Notes under the pieces: generated by a model
Seen by the model: only the letters and a program-made list of their open reading frames with translations
Databases searched by the model: none
Told to the model about the DNA's origin: nothing
Program-made: the position numbers and the translations under genes
Shown: piece by piece, positions 1 through 5,443 of the stretch
Layout: each line of letters starts with the position of its first letter
Position numbering within the stretch: the stretch's first letter is position 1
Assembly (NCBI GenBank): GCA_029940345.1
Contig: JAOZRC010000407.1
Location: forward strand, 1-5,443
Length of the DNA: 5,443 nt
Reading direction: 5' to 3'
From: Desulfobacterales bacterium
GTDB lineage: Bacteria; Desulfobacterota; Desulfobacteria; Desulfobacterales; JAUCGF01

Positions 1-1618
1 TAACCGCACAGTCGCCATAGACCAATACCCGGGTTTCCATGCACATCAAAAAAACCGAAGAGACCAGCAGGACATCGGGCGGCGAACCGATAAATTGGAA
101 GGCGGGCCGGATGGTATGGGCCGTGGTATGGGCAGCCCCGGAAACCATGCCGTCGGCCATATCCCTGTGCACCATCATCGTGCCGAAATAACTGACATCA
201 CGCATTATATCAGAGGCCGTGTCCATGGTGACGCCCTTGTGTTTGCGCAATGCAGAAAATGTCTCGGTAAACTCGTCGTGCAATGGAGAAGTTTGCGGAT
301 CAATAAAGCTTACCCCGTCCAGTTTCAGGCCAAGAGTTGCGGCCCGGGAACGCACCCTGTTTTCCTCACCTAAAATGGTTAGATCAACAACATCGCGCAG
401 CCGCAATATTTCCGCGGCCTGCAAGATGCGGTCGTCCTCCCCTTCCGGCAGCACGATGTGTTTGCGCTCCTGCCGAGCCCGTTGAAAAAGCGAATATTCA
501 AACATCAGCGGCGACATGGCAGCGGATGGGGTGACCCGGATTTTTTCTTCCAGAGCCGGGATATCCACATTGGCCTCAAACATGCCAATAGCTCGGGCAA
601 TCTTGCGCTCGTTGTCCGGATGCAGCCTTCCCTGTACGGCCGCCGCGTTCATGGCGGTGCGGTATGTGTCACTGGAAACACGGTACATGGGAATGGCCAG
701 GTCATCAAGCCCTTTTAGCAGTTGTACAATCGAAGGCGCCGGCATCAAACCGCCGGAGAGCAGCATGCCCACCGGTGAAGGATAGTTTTTCGAGGCAATG
801 GCGCCCAGGGTGGTGAGGATAATATCATGCCGGTCACCTGAGGTGATGATCAGGTCATCTTTTTCAATGTTATTTAGAAAGTTGGCCGGCCTCATGGCCG
901 CCACCTTTAAATTGCGCACGTCACGCTGCAGACCCACTTTCGGCCCGCTGAACCAATCCGCCTGCAGCGCCTCGACAATCTCCTTCAGGGTCGGATTGCC
1001 AAGGCTCTCTACTACGGGCAGCAGGTCGATGACCACACCGGCGTCGAACTGTTCGCGCAACTCTTGTTCAGCCTTATCCAGGATGTTCACATCCACCCGG
1101 TTGACCAAAATTGCCAGCAGCGGACAATTCAGTTGTCTGAAGGTTTTATCAGCGACTCGGATATTTTCCAACAGTTCTGTAACCGTCGCCCTGTAACCGG
1201 ATGATACATAAAGGGCGGGAGCACCCAATTCTCTGGCGATCCGGATAGAAATATCGTAGTCAAAGGCGTCGGACAGGTGGGTGATATCGGGCCCTTCGCA
1301 GAGCAGAAAATCACACGCTTCTTCCGCCTGCTTGAATTGGGCGACAATCTTGCGGAAAAGACGGCGCTCCTCACCGGCGGCAATCCAGGCCCTGGCCTGT
1401 TCATGGGTAATACCGACCATCTGTTCCGGTTCCCGGCTGAGGTTGAAACGGCTGGATATCAACCGGATATGGTTGTCGTCTTCAGCCGCCACCGGAGAGA
1501 TGGAACGGAAAAAACCAAGATGTTCAACCCGACGGGAGAGCATCTCCATTACGCCGAGCGTAATAACCAGTTTGCCGCTGTTGGGTTCCAGACTTGCAAT
1601 ATATAAACTTTCTGCCAT
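1..1618 (-). CDS. pta: Phosphate acetyltransferase, long three-domain form (3' end outside window)
   Basis: Phosphate acetyltransferase interconverts acetyl-CoA plus phosphate with acetyl phosphate plus CoA in the cytoplasm, normally with acetate kinase. The frame is open for 539 codons from ATG at 1618 to the left edge with no stop. Three parts are visible. Residues 1 to about 200 form a P-loop NTPase-like domain (EPNSGK at 11-16, CEGPD at 107-111). Residues about 215-320 form a DRTGG domain (GDRHDIIL from 261). From about residue 378 the PTA_PTB catalytic domain begins (HIVLPEGEDDR at 387-397, DGMVSGAAHTT at 489-499, and GDCAV at the edge). Long Pta proteins run to about 700 residues, so roughly 160-180 are missing. 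These include the region of the catalytic Ser/Arg/Asp known from the Methanosarcina thermophila enzyme. The start is supported by AAGGA 8 nt upstream. The residue after the P-loop Lys is Leu rather than Ser/Thr. Acetate kinase may lie beyond the left edge, but this cannot be seen. Confidence 0.97.
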   Translation of the reverse strand, partial: MAESLYIASLEPNSGKLVITLGVMEMLSRRVEHLGFFRSISPVAAEDDNHIRLISSRFNLSREPEQMVGITHEQARAWIAAGEERRLFRKIVAQFKQAEEACDFLLCEGPDITHLSDAFDYDISIRIARELGAPALYVSSGYRATVTELLENIRVADKTFRQLNCPLLAILVNRVDVNILDKAEQELREQFDAGVVIDLLPVVESLGNPTLKEIVEALQADWFSGPKVGLQRDVRNLKVAAMRPANFLNNIEKDDLIITSGDRHDIILTTLGAIASKNYPSPVGMLLSGGLMPAPSIVQLLKGLDDLAIPMYRVSSDTYRTAMNAAAVQGRLHPDNERKIARAIGMFEANVDIPALEEKIRVTPSAAMSPLMFEYSLFQRARQERKHIVLPEGEDDRILQAAEILRLRDVVDLTILGEENRVRSRAATLGLKLDGVSFIDPQTSPLHDEFTETFSALRKHKGVTMDTASDIMRDVSYFGTMMVHRDMADGMVSGAAHTTAHTIRPAFQFIGSPPDVLLVSSVFLMCMETRVLVYGDCAV

Positions 1619-1626
1619 TATTTTTT

Positions 1627-1631
1627 TCCTT
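1627..1631 (-). promoter_or_regulatory. Ribosome binding site of pta
   Basis: On the minus strand AAGGA lies 8 nt before the ATG at 1618, separated by an A-rich spacer. It supports this start codon. I see no convincing -35/-10 or -24/-12 promoter between it and the repeat beginning at 1715. Confidence 0.6.
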
Positions 1632-1771
1632 ACCTTGTGTTTGTTCTAAATCATCTGCCTGCAATTTGTGCGTTCATTTCTGCCGCATACGGGTTGGCAT
1701 TTGAAATTTTTTAACCTGTGCGGTTAAGAATTATTGCTGAAAAAAAACCCTGAAAGGGCGTGCTATTAAAG

Positions 1772-1790
1772 CCCAGGGCATCGCCCTGGG
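1772..1790. repeat. Hairpin of left repeat unit
   Basis: A perfect 8-bp stem, CCCAGGGC at 1772-1779 and GCCCTGGG at 1783-1790, closes a 3-nt loop. It is the GC-richest element of the left repeat unit and has a weaker counterpart in the right unit at 1879-1897. Confidence 0.8.
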
Positions 1791-1810
1791 GACGATTGTA
1801 TGTGACCATT

Positions 1811-1858
1811 AGCCCTGAAAGGGCGGGCTAGTGTCAAGAAGGCCGCCCTTTCAGGGTT
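1811..1858. repeat. Central long hairpin of the inverted repeat
   Basis: The segments 1811-1828 and 1841-1858 are complementary at 16 of 18 positions, including 14 consecutive base pairs (1813-1826 with 1843-1856), around a 12-nt loop. This is where the two facing repeat units meet. Each arm also contains its own mini-palindrome, CCCT-gaa-AGGG. There is no U-tract on either side, so it is not a standard intrinsic terminator. Confidence 0.8.
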
Positions 1859-1878
1859 GATATTATAACCTATCCTGA

Positions 1879-1922
1879 CCCAGGGAAATGCCCTGGGCTT
1901 TAATAATTTGCGCTTTCAGCGC
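1879..1922. repeat. Two hairpins of right repeat unit
   Basis: CCCAGGG (1879-1885) pairs with CCCTGGG (1891-1897) around a 5-nt loop. Next to it GCGCT (1910-1914) pairs with AGCGC (1918-1922) around TTC. The second is the counterpart of the CCCT/AGGG mini-hairpin at 1748-1758 in the left unit. Both sides of its stem have changed while pairing is kept. Confidence 0.75.
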
Positions 1923-2059
1923 TAACCGCACAGGTCGAAATTTTTGAAAGGCTTCCATGTTTATTCTCTGTAAATGTTAGTAGCGGATGGTTGCAACACT
2001 TTATTACATATCATATCAGCGGCACGGTTTTCAAGATTTATCTGTCAAAGCGACTATGA

Positions 2060-2755
2060 TTAAGAAATGCAATTGGGTAAGTTATTTGGCACCGTTCCTA
2101 AAGACACCGGTTTAAGCCATGCAATCAACGCAAAGCTCATGATGCCGCCGATGACACCGCCGATATGAGAAGCTGTCAGGGGGGTGCCGCACATTCCGAA
2201 CAGTAGAAAACTGAACAGCATTTTCCCAACAATGATCTCATAAAGCGATTTAAAGGCAACGATGAACAAACAGAGCCAACCCTGTTTGGCATACGTGCGT
2301 CCGGCGATCATTTCCAAGGCGGTGACGGCCATCAAACCGTGGGCGATGCCGGAAATGCCGCACAACCCCAAACTTTTAATTTCAGGTGCAAACAAAAGCG
2401 TTGCTCCAAAACTGCACACCCCGCACCCGGCCGTATAAAACAGCCGTCTTGAGATACGCCGGGTCTCCAGCCCAGTGTATAAGAGTAGAAACGCGCCCGC
2501 GTCTAATAGAAGATGATACCAACTGACATGTACAAACGAATAGGTGAATATCAACCACCACTTTCCAGCTATGAAATCAGCGGGATCAAAAATCAGCGGA
2601 CGTATCAGGCCCGGTATAACCAGGTGAAGATTGCACAAGATCAGAAAACTGCTAAAAAAAACAATATCTGGTGAAAATCGGCCCAAAAAAGATTGCTGAT
2701 CTCTGCCCGTATTACTGTTTTCATCATAATTGAGCGCTATTGTGTTAGCAAACAT
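2060..2755 (-). CDS. rrtA: Rhombosortase-like rhomboid intramembrane serine protease
   Basis: Rhomboid-family protease of the inner membrane. Rhombosortases cut C-terminal GlyGly-CTERM tails of exported proteins. Numbering is from an upstream ATG at 2761 (233 residues). Helices lie near 32-51, 71-97, 107-125, 136-152, 160-177 and 195-216, a six-helix core after a polar N-terminal tail of about 30 residues. The catalytic Ser137 sits in GISGIAHG, the rhombosortase form of the rhomboid GxSG motif. The partner His199 sits in SHIGGVIGG in the last helix. H78 and H83 in FVHVSWYHLLLD align with GlpG H145 and H150. D87 occupies the GlpG Asn154 position, usually Asn. The start at 2755 is preferred because AAGGAG lies 6 nt before it, whereas the ATG at 2761 directly abuts that site; the protein is then 231 residues. 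The upstream same-strand gene encodes a VIT-vWA protein with a plausible substrate tail. Family placement is strong. The substrate is inferred, and the symbol follows general usage for rhombosortase. Confidence 0.85.
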   Translation of the reverse strand: MFANTIALNYDENSNTGRDQQSFLGRFSPDIVFFSSFLILCNLHLVIPGLIRPLIFDPADFIAGKWWLIFTYSFVHVSWYHLLLDAGAFLLLYTGLETRRISRRLFYTAGCGVCSFGATLLFAPEIKSLGLCGISGIAHGLMAVTALEMIAGRTYAKQGWLCLFIVAFKSLYEIIVGKMLFSFLLFGMCGTPLTASHIGGVIGGIMSFALIAWLKPVSLGTVPNNLPNCIS

Positions 2756-2761
2756 GGTCAT

Positions 2762-2767
2762 CTCCTT
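2762..2767 (-). promoter_or_regulatory. Ribosome binding site that sets the rhombosortase start
   Basis: Minus-strand AAGGAG abuts the ATG at 2761 with no spacer but sits 6 nt before the ATG at 2755. Normal spacing therefore favours the second ATG. The upstream ATG would give only two extra residues. Confidence 0.7.
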
Positions 2768-2797
2768 CTATTTTCAATCTGTACGATTACAATTGGG

Positions 2798-2969
2798 GTA
2801 GGGTGGACATCACCTGAGACTGATTTTGTATACAGCGTCAATCTTTGTCGGCGATGTATACCATTTTTCTTAAAACCGGTGGGCAAAGGCCGTTTCCTTA
2901 ATGAAGTTTGTCACTTTGCATATTTATTGGCTATTAACCCAGTGAATGGAAAAATTTTGCCCACCCTAC
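2798..2969. repeat. 172-bp MITE-like element with terminal inverted repeats
   Basis: The ends GTAGGGTGGACA (2798-2809) and TGCCCACCCTAC (2958-2969) are inverted copies matching at 11 of 12 positions. A third copy of the motif, GGTGGGCAAA at 2878-2887, pairs exactly with TTTGCCCACC at 2956-2965, making a nested inverted repeat in the right half. The interior is AT-rich and non-coding. No transposase is present and I see no target-site duplication, so the exact ends and the mobile nature are inferred. The element fills most of the gap between the VIT-vWA gene and the rhombosortase gene. Confidence 0.65.
2828..2861. repeat. Inverted repeat GTATACA / TGTATAC
   Basis: GTATACA at 2828-2834 and TGTATAC at 2855-2861 are perfect inverted copies. 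The arms extend to 10 bp with one mismatch (2828-2837 with 2852-2861) around a 14-nt centre. The repeat lies inside the MITE-like element and may be part of its folded structure. A regulator-binding site for the downstream rhombosortase gene is an alternative. Confidence 0.5.
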
Positions 2970-2978
2970 GCTGACTGA

Positions 2979-5087
2979 TCAGCGATTAGGCTTACCAATA
3001 CGCTTGTTACTTTTCCGCCGGCGCAACCACACCGCAAATCCCACAAACAGCGGCCCTACCGGCCCGGAGCCAAAGCTGAAATCACGGCTCTGACGGCGTT
3101 TGGGAGGCGGCGTCACCGCATTATTCTGAGGGTCGAGTGTACGCGGCGCGGATGCCAATTTAATCGGTTTTTGAGAACCTGTCTGGGGCGAAGCCACTGT
3201 TTTCGGCGCCGATGCCGGTTGCGGCCCGATATTCGCCTGGGCTTTGGTGCGTATCGCATCAAGCATTTCCTGACGACGGGCTTGGGCGGCGCGATCCCTT
3301 GATAGACGGCGGCTGTTGCGACGGTCGATTTTCCAACGCTTGTACTCGCCATCATTTTCCAATACGAGGAAAGAGGTGTACTGGGTTACAATGGAGAAAT
3401 CTTCACCCAAACGGACAATCTCATTGATCACATTTTCACGCGAGCCGGAACGATTGCTCTGTTTCATCAATTGATCCACCCGTTGCAAAGCCCACATACG
3501 TTCAATTTCAGGATTATCCTGATCGGATTGCGGAAAAGCCAACGTCACCGCTTCACTGATCGCTCTTCCCTGTATAGCCGCTTTCAGAGTGATCTCTTTT
3601 TCGCCACTAACTTTATAGCGACCGTACACCCGAATCGGCGAACCGTGGTAAAGATTGGGCAATTTTTCCGGAGTGACGTTGTAAGCGCCAATGACATCCA
3701 GCTCCAGCAACAAGTCAGATGCCACAGGCCGCATCAATTTGCGACGAAACGCCTGGGCCTGGCGCTGAAAATTATCACCCCGTGAAATAAAGGCCGCCAA
3801 TCCGCCGGATTCCTGCGCCATCTGTTCCAGGAGCGGACGGTTGACTTCGTTGCCCACGCCGATGCAAAAAACACGGGCGTTGCGCGGGCGATCATCAATC
3901 AGTTGCATCAAAGTGCGTCGCTCTTTTTGTTCGGTCATGCCATCGCTCAGGATAACCACATTCAGCGTCCGGTCCGGATCGCCATATTTGTAAGCCGTAT
4001 TCATCGCCGGTGCCAGCACCGTGCCGCCCCGGGCGCGTTGTGTGTCCAGATGTGCTTTGGCCGCATCTTTGTTGGCAGCGTCAGCCGGTTGCAGGGCGTT
4101 AAACAACGTACCGGGATTGACATTAAAGGTCATCATTTCAAAACGGTCTTCTGAGCCCAGTTCGTTAATAAACGCGCTCACCGAATTTTTGGACATGATC
4201 AGCTTGCCATCGTTCGCCATACTGCCGGAGATATCCAGCAGAAACACATAATCCATGCCCGCATCCTGTTCGGCCAGGTCTTTCCCAGAAGTCAGCGTCA
4301 GACAAAAAAAGCCATCTTCACCCGATTGCCGCGAAGTCAGTAGGTCCATGCCGGTTTTGGGACGCACCAGATCGTAATTCAGCACCACATCGGCTGCCAG
4401 ACTGCCGCCGGCCGTTTCAAGGCTGGCGACCGCATAATTCTCGGTGTGCTGATCGATCACAAATTCATCCGCATGGCTGGGACTTGCCATTTTGACAATC
4501 GGAATCGCTGATTTTATCTCTGCCTGAATGGCAAATTTGCCGGTGGTGCGGGCGTTGATATCCTTGCGTGTCACCGTTGCCAGCGGATACACATAAGTTG
4601 CCTGATCATGATCGACATTGAGTTCCTGGTAATACACAATTTCCACTTTTTGTTCGGCGTTCGGGCCAATGGGAAAAATTCGCATTTCAAAGGTTTTATA
4701 ATCAACCTGCTCCAGCAATCCGGGATCGCGTCGGCGACGTTTGTAGGAGTTGTAAATCTCACGCGCCCGCTTTTTCTCCAAGACCTCGCCCACCATCTCT
4801 TTGCCTTTGATCCACATACTGAAATTGGCCACGGATGCGCCTTTGGGAACGGGAAACGTATAAAGCGCCTCTACTTGCCGTTTTTCCGTATTCACAAACA
4901 CCTGTGTGACGCGGGTGACCGCTATCCCGTTATTGATCGTCACATTCACATCATGTTCCTTAATTTCCAAAACACCGCCAAAACCGCCGTCGGCAATCAG
5001 CAGACCGGCCGCTTTAGCGCTGGCACTCCCGAATAACAGGGTTGCCGCCACAATTAACAATGTCGCCATTTTACGAAAAGTTTTCAT
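2979..5087 (-). CDS. Secreted VIT and von Willebrand factor A domain protein with C-terminal sorting tail
   Basis: A 702-residue exported protein, related in architecture to the VIT-vWA proteins called marine proteobacterial sortase targets. A Sec signal peptide covers residues 1-26 (basic KTFRK, hydrophobic core, cleavage near SAKA). The VIT domain spans about 36-155, with the typical ARxxY (108-112), DPGLLE (121-126) and FEMRIFPI (133-140). The vWA domain spans about 278-450 and has a complete metal-ion-dependent adhesion site: DISGS at 285-289, Thr356 in GGT and Asp382 in LSDG. It should therefore bind a divalent metal and a protein ligand. Residues about 582-670 are a basic then Pro/Gln/Ala-rich, probably disordered linker. 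The end is GSGPVG (673-678), a hydrophobic PLFVGFAVWL (679-688), RRRK (689-692) and a 10-residue polar tail. There is no LPXTG motif. AGGAGG 6 nt upstream fixes the start. A rhombosortase-like gene follows on the same strand. The ligand is unknown. Confidence 0.95.
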   Translation of the reverse strand: MKTFRKMATLLIVAATLLFGSASAKAAGLLIADGGFGGVLEIKEHDVNVTINNGIAVTRVTQVFVNTEKRQVEALYTFPVPKGASVANFSMWIKGKEMVGEVLEKKRAREIYNSYKRRRRDPGLLEQVDYKTFEMRIFPIGPNAEQKVEIVYYQELNVDHDQATYVYPLATVTRKDINARTTGKFAIQAEIKSAIPIVKMASPSHADEFVIDQHTENYAVASLETAGGSLAADVVLNYDLVRPKTGMDLLTSRQSGEDGFFCLTLTSGKDLAEQDAGMDYVFLLDISGSMANDGKLIMSKNSVSAFINELGSEDRFEMMTFNVNPGTLFNALQPADAANKDAAKAHLDTQRARGGTVLAPAMNTAYKYGDPDRTLNVVILSDGMTEQKERRTLMQLIDDRPRNARVFCIGVGNEVNRPLLEQMAQESGGLAAFISRGDNFQRQAQAFRRKLMRPVASDLLLELDVIGAYNVTPEKLPNLYHGSPIRVYGRYKVSGEKEITLKAAIQGRAISEAVTLAFPQSDQDNPEIERMWALQRVDQLMKQSNRSGSRENVINEIVRLGEDFSIVTQYTSFLVLENDGEYKRWKIDRRNSRRLSRDRAAQARRQEMLDAIRTKAQANIGPQPASAPKTVASPQTGSQKPIKLASAPRTLDPQNNAVTPPPKRRQSRDFSFGSGPVGPLFVGFAVWLRRRKSNKRIGKPNR
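3012..3071 (-). other. Putative GlyGly-CTERM-like sorting signal
   Basis: This encodes residues 673-692 of the VIT-vWA protein: a Gly/Pro motif (GSGPVG), a short hydrophobic stretch ending in Trp-Leu, and Arg-Arg-Arg-Lys. The three-part layout is that of C-terminal sorting tails such as GlyGly-CTERM, which rhombosortases process. It departs from that type in having isolated glycines with prolines, a short hydrophobic part of about 10-12 residues, and a further 10 residues (SNKRIGKPNR) after the basic cluster. That it is cut by the neighbouring protease is inference. Confidence 0.6.
4221..4235 (-). other. MIDAS metal-binding motif (DxSxS) of the vWA domain
   Basis: These codons read Asp-Ile-Ser-Gly-Ser, residues 285-289. 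With Thr356 and Asp382 they form the full set of metal-coordinating side chains known for vWA domains, so the domain looks functional rather than degenerate. Confidence 0.9.
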
Positions 5088-5093
5088 CTTACG

Positions 5094-5099
5094 CCTCCT
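5094..5099 (-). promoter_or_regulatory. Strong ribosome binding site of the VIT-vWA gene
   Basis: Minus-strand AGGAGG, part of AAAGGAGG, lies 6 nt before the ATG at 5087. This is a near-ideal Shine-Dalgarno sequence and spacing, and it fixes the start just before the signal peptide. Confidence 0.85.
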
Positions 5100-5151
5100 T
5101 TGCTTTTAACTGATTATTGAATAACGATTCATTTGCCTTTAATATTTGATT

Positions 5152-5167
5152 TCCAAGAATCGTGCCA
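5152..5167 (-). promoter_or_regulatory. Sigma-54-like -24/-12 promoter of the VIT-vWA gene
   Basis: Read on the minus strand, TGGCACG, four bases (attc), then TTGGA matches the sigma-54 consensus TGGCACG-N4-TTGCW in every fixed position but one: the -12 GC dinucleotide is GG. The 10-bp spacing of the conserved G pairs is correct. Transcription would start near 5142, giving a leader of about 54 nt before the ATG at 5087. Sigma-54 promoters need an activator ATPase, so expression would be conditional. The imperfect -12 element keeps this a candidate. Confidence 0.5.
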
Positions 5168-5184
5168 AGATGGCGAATAAAATA

Positions 5185-5197
5185 TAATGAATTGATT
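5185..5197 (-). promoter_or_regulatory. IHF-like binding site upstream of the sigma-54-like promoter
   Basis: Minus-strand AATCAATTCATTA fits the IHF consensus WATCAANNNNTTR at every fixed position. It would sit about 43-55 bp upstream of the predicted transcription start, where IHF commonly bends DNA between a bound activator and sigma-54 polymerase. Such matches also arise by chance in AT-rich DNA, so it mainly gains weight from the neighbouring promoter. Confidence 0.4.
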
Positions 5198-5443
5198 TTA
5201 AACAATATATAGTTAAATAGGTATTTGAGCAATATGAATACTAAAACAATTGATGTTCAAATTATGTATATTGTGTGTACATTATTAGAAGTTCGGAAGA
5301 GGATGCTATCTTTTTCAACATATAAATTCAAAAGCACCAGCAATTCAGAGCCAAAATAATACAGCTAAAATATGTCTGAAATACAATGTATCGGATGTTC
5401 CAATTTTATCACAAACAGTTGGGCTATATAACTTACTTAAATT

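Larger units (their letters stand above)
1715..1934. repeat. 220-bp imperfect inverted repeat: two facing copies of a palindromic intergenic unit
   Basis: The ends are exact 12-bp inverted copies, CCTGTGCGGTTA at 1715-1726 and its complement at 1923-1934. Inside, each arm has the same order of parts: a small CTGAAAG hairpin, then TATTAAAGCCCAGGGCAT ending in CCCTGGG, then exactly 20 nt, then CCCTGAAAGGGCGG. The left unit is about 1715-1828 (plus orientation) and the right unit about 1934-1841 (minus orientation). The left unit carries about 20 extra bases near 1727-1746. Each unit is itself built of hairpins. The structure resembles REP/BIME-type intergenic repeats that could be mobilised in trans by a REP-associated transposase, but none is encoded here. 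A role in transcript termination or mRNA stability is possible and unproven. Confidence 0.85.
1619..2059. other. Intergenic region between rhombosortase-like gene and pta
   Basis: These 441 bp separate the stop of the rhomboid gene from the start of pta and hold no credible gene. The middle is taken up by the 220-bp inverted repeat at 1715-1934. The 1935-2059 side follows the rhomboid stop codon and shows no classical hairpin plus U-tract terminator. The 1632-1714 side should contain the pta promoter, but no clear consensus is visible. If transcription of the rhomboid gene stops before pta, the repeat hairpins are the most likely physical cause (inference). Confidence 0.7.
5088..5443. other. 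AT-rich upstream regulatory region, no gene seen
   Basis: These 356 bp upstream of the VIT-vWA gene are visibly more AT-rich than the coding parts and have no open frame of useful length on either strand. The gene-proximal 110 bp hold the ribosome binding site, a sigma-54-like promoter and an IHF-like site. From about 5200 to the right edge I find no clear repeat, RNA gene or terminator. Binding sites for an activator could lie there but cannot be picked out. Confidence 0.65.

Noticed and set aside
1..11. TAACCGCACAG at the left edge equals the terminal motif of the inverted repeat at 1923-1934.
   Set aside because: It lies in frame inside pta and encodes the conserved Pta stretch ending Gly-Asp-Cys-Ala-Val, so the match is best explained by coincidence.
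1746..1858. Three copies of CCCTGAAAGGGCG, which could suggest a CRISPR-like array.
   Set aside because: The copies are in mixed orientation, short and unevenly spaced (about 50 bp, then 18 bp), and they form hairpins with each other. There are no spacer-sized regular gaps and no cas genes.
1863..1958. A 31-codon minus-strand open frame running through the right repeat unit.
   Set aside because: It has no good ribosome binding site and most of its codons come from the repeat itself, so it is a by-product of repeat sequence.
2969..2984. CGCTGA/TCAGCG hairpin overlapping the stop codon of the VIT-vWA gene, as a possible terminator.
   Set aside because: The stem is only 6 bp and no T-run follows directly on the minus strand, so it is not a convincing intrinsic terminator.
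4608..5036. A 142-codon plus-strand open frame opposite the VIT domain region, with similar ones across the window.
   Set aside because: It is the antisense shadow of a clear gene, lacks a recognisable domain and has no matching ribosome binding site.
2979..5087. Assignment of the VIT-vWA protein as a classical LPXTG sortase substrate.
   Set aside because: No LPXTG-like motif is present near the C-terminus and no sortase is encoded in the window. The tail and the neighbour point to a rhomboid-type enzyme instead.
5372..5431. A short plus-strand frame with a Cys-x-x-Cys near its start at the right edge.
   Set aside because: It ends after 19 codons, lacks a ribosome binding site and lies in AT-rich non-coding sequence.

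Overview
The window holds three protein-coding genes, all on the minus strand, so transcription runs from the right edge to the left. The organism is a Gram-negative bacterium: there is a Sec signal peptide, a rhombosortase-type intramembrane protease and a C-terminal membrane sorting tail. A long three-domain phosphate acetyltransferase, a sigma-54-like promoter and dense palindromic intergenic repeats would suit a Desulfobacterota-like (deltaproteobacterial) genome. That taxonomic guess is weak and rests on no marker gene.

Right to left: an AT-rich, non-coding leader (about 5088-5443) carries a good sigma-54-like -24/-12 element with an IHF-like site upstream. It leads into a 702-residue secreted VIT + von Willebrand A (vWA) protein (5087-2979) that ends in a Gly/Pro motif, a short hydrophobic stretch and an Arg cluster. 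A 217-bp gap follows, most of it filled by a small element with terminal inverted repeats (2798-2969). Next is a six-helix rhombosortase-like rhomboid protease (about 2755-2060). A 441-bp intergenic region follows, with a striking 220-bp imperfect inverted repeat (1715-1934). Last comes the first 539 codons of pta (1618 to beyond base 1), cut by the window edge.

The main biological inference is that the VIT-vWA protein and the rhomboid protease form a substrate/processing-enzyme pair. The surface protein carries a GlyGly-CTERM-like tail, and the adjacent gene encodes the type of protease known to cut such tails. Removing the small inserted element would leave only about 45 bp between the two genes, which fits an operon. 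The pta gene is a housekeeping acetyl-CoA/acetyl-phosphate enzyme and probably unrelated to the pair.
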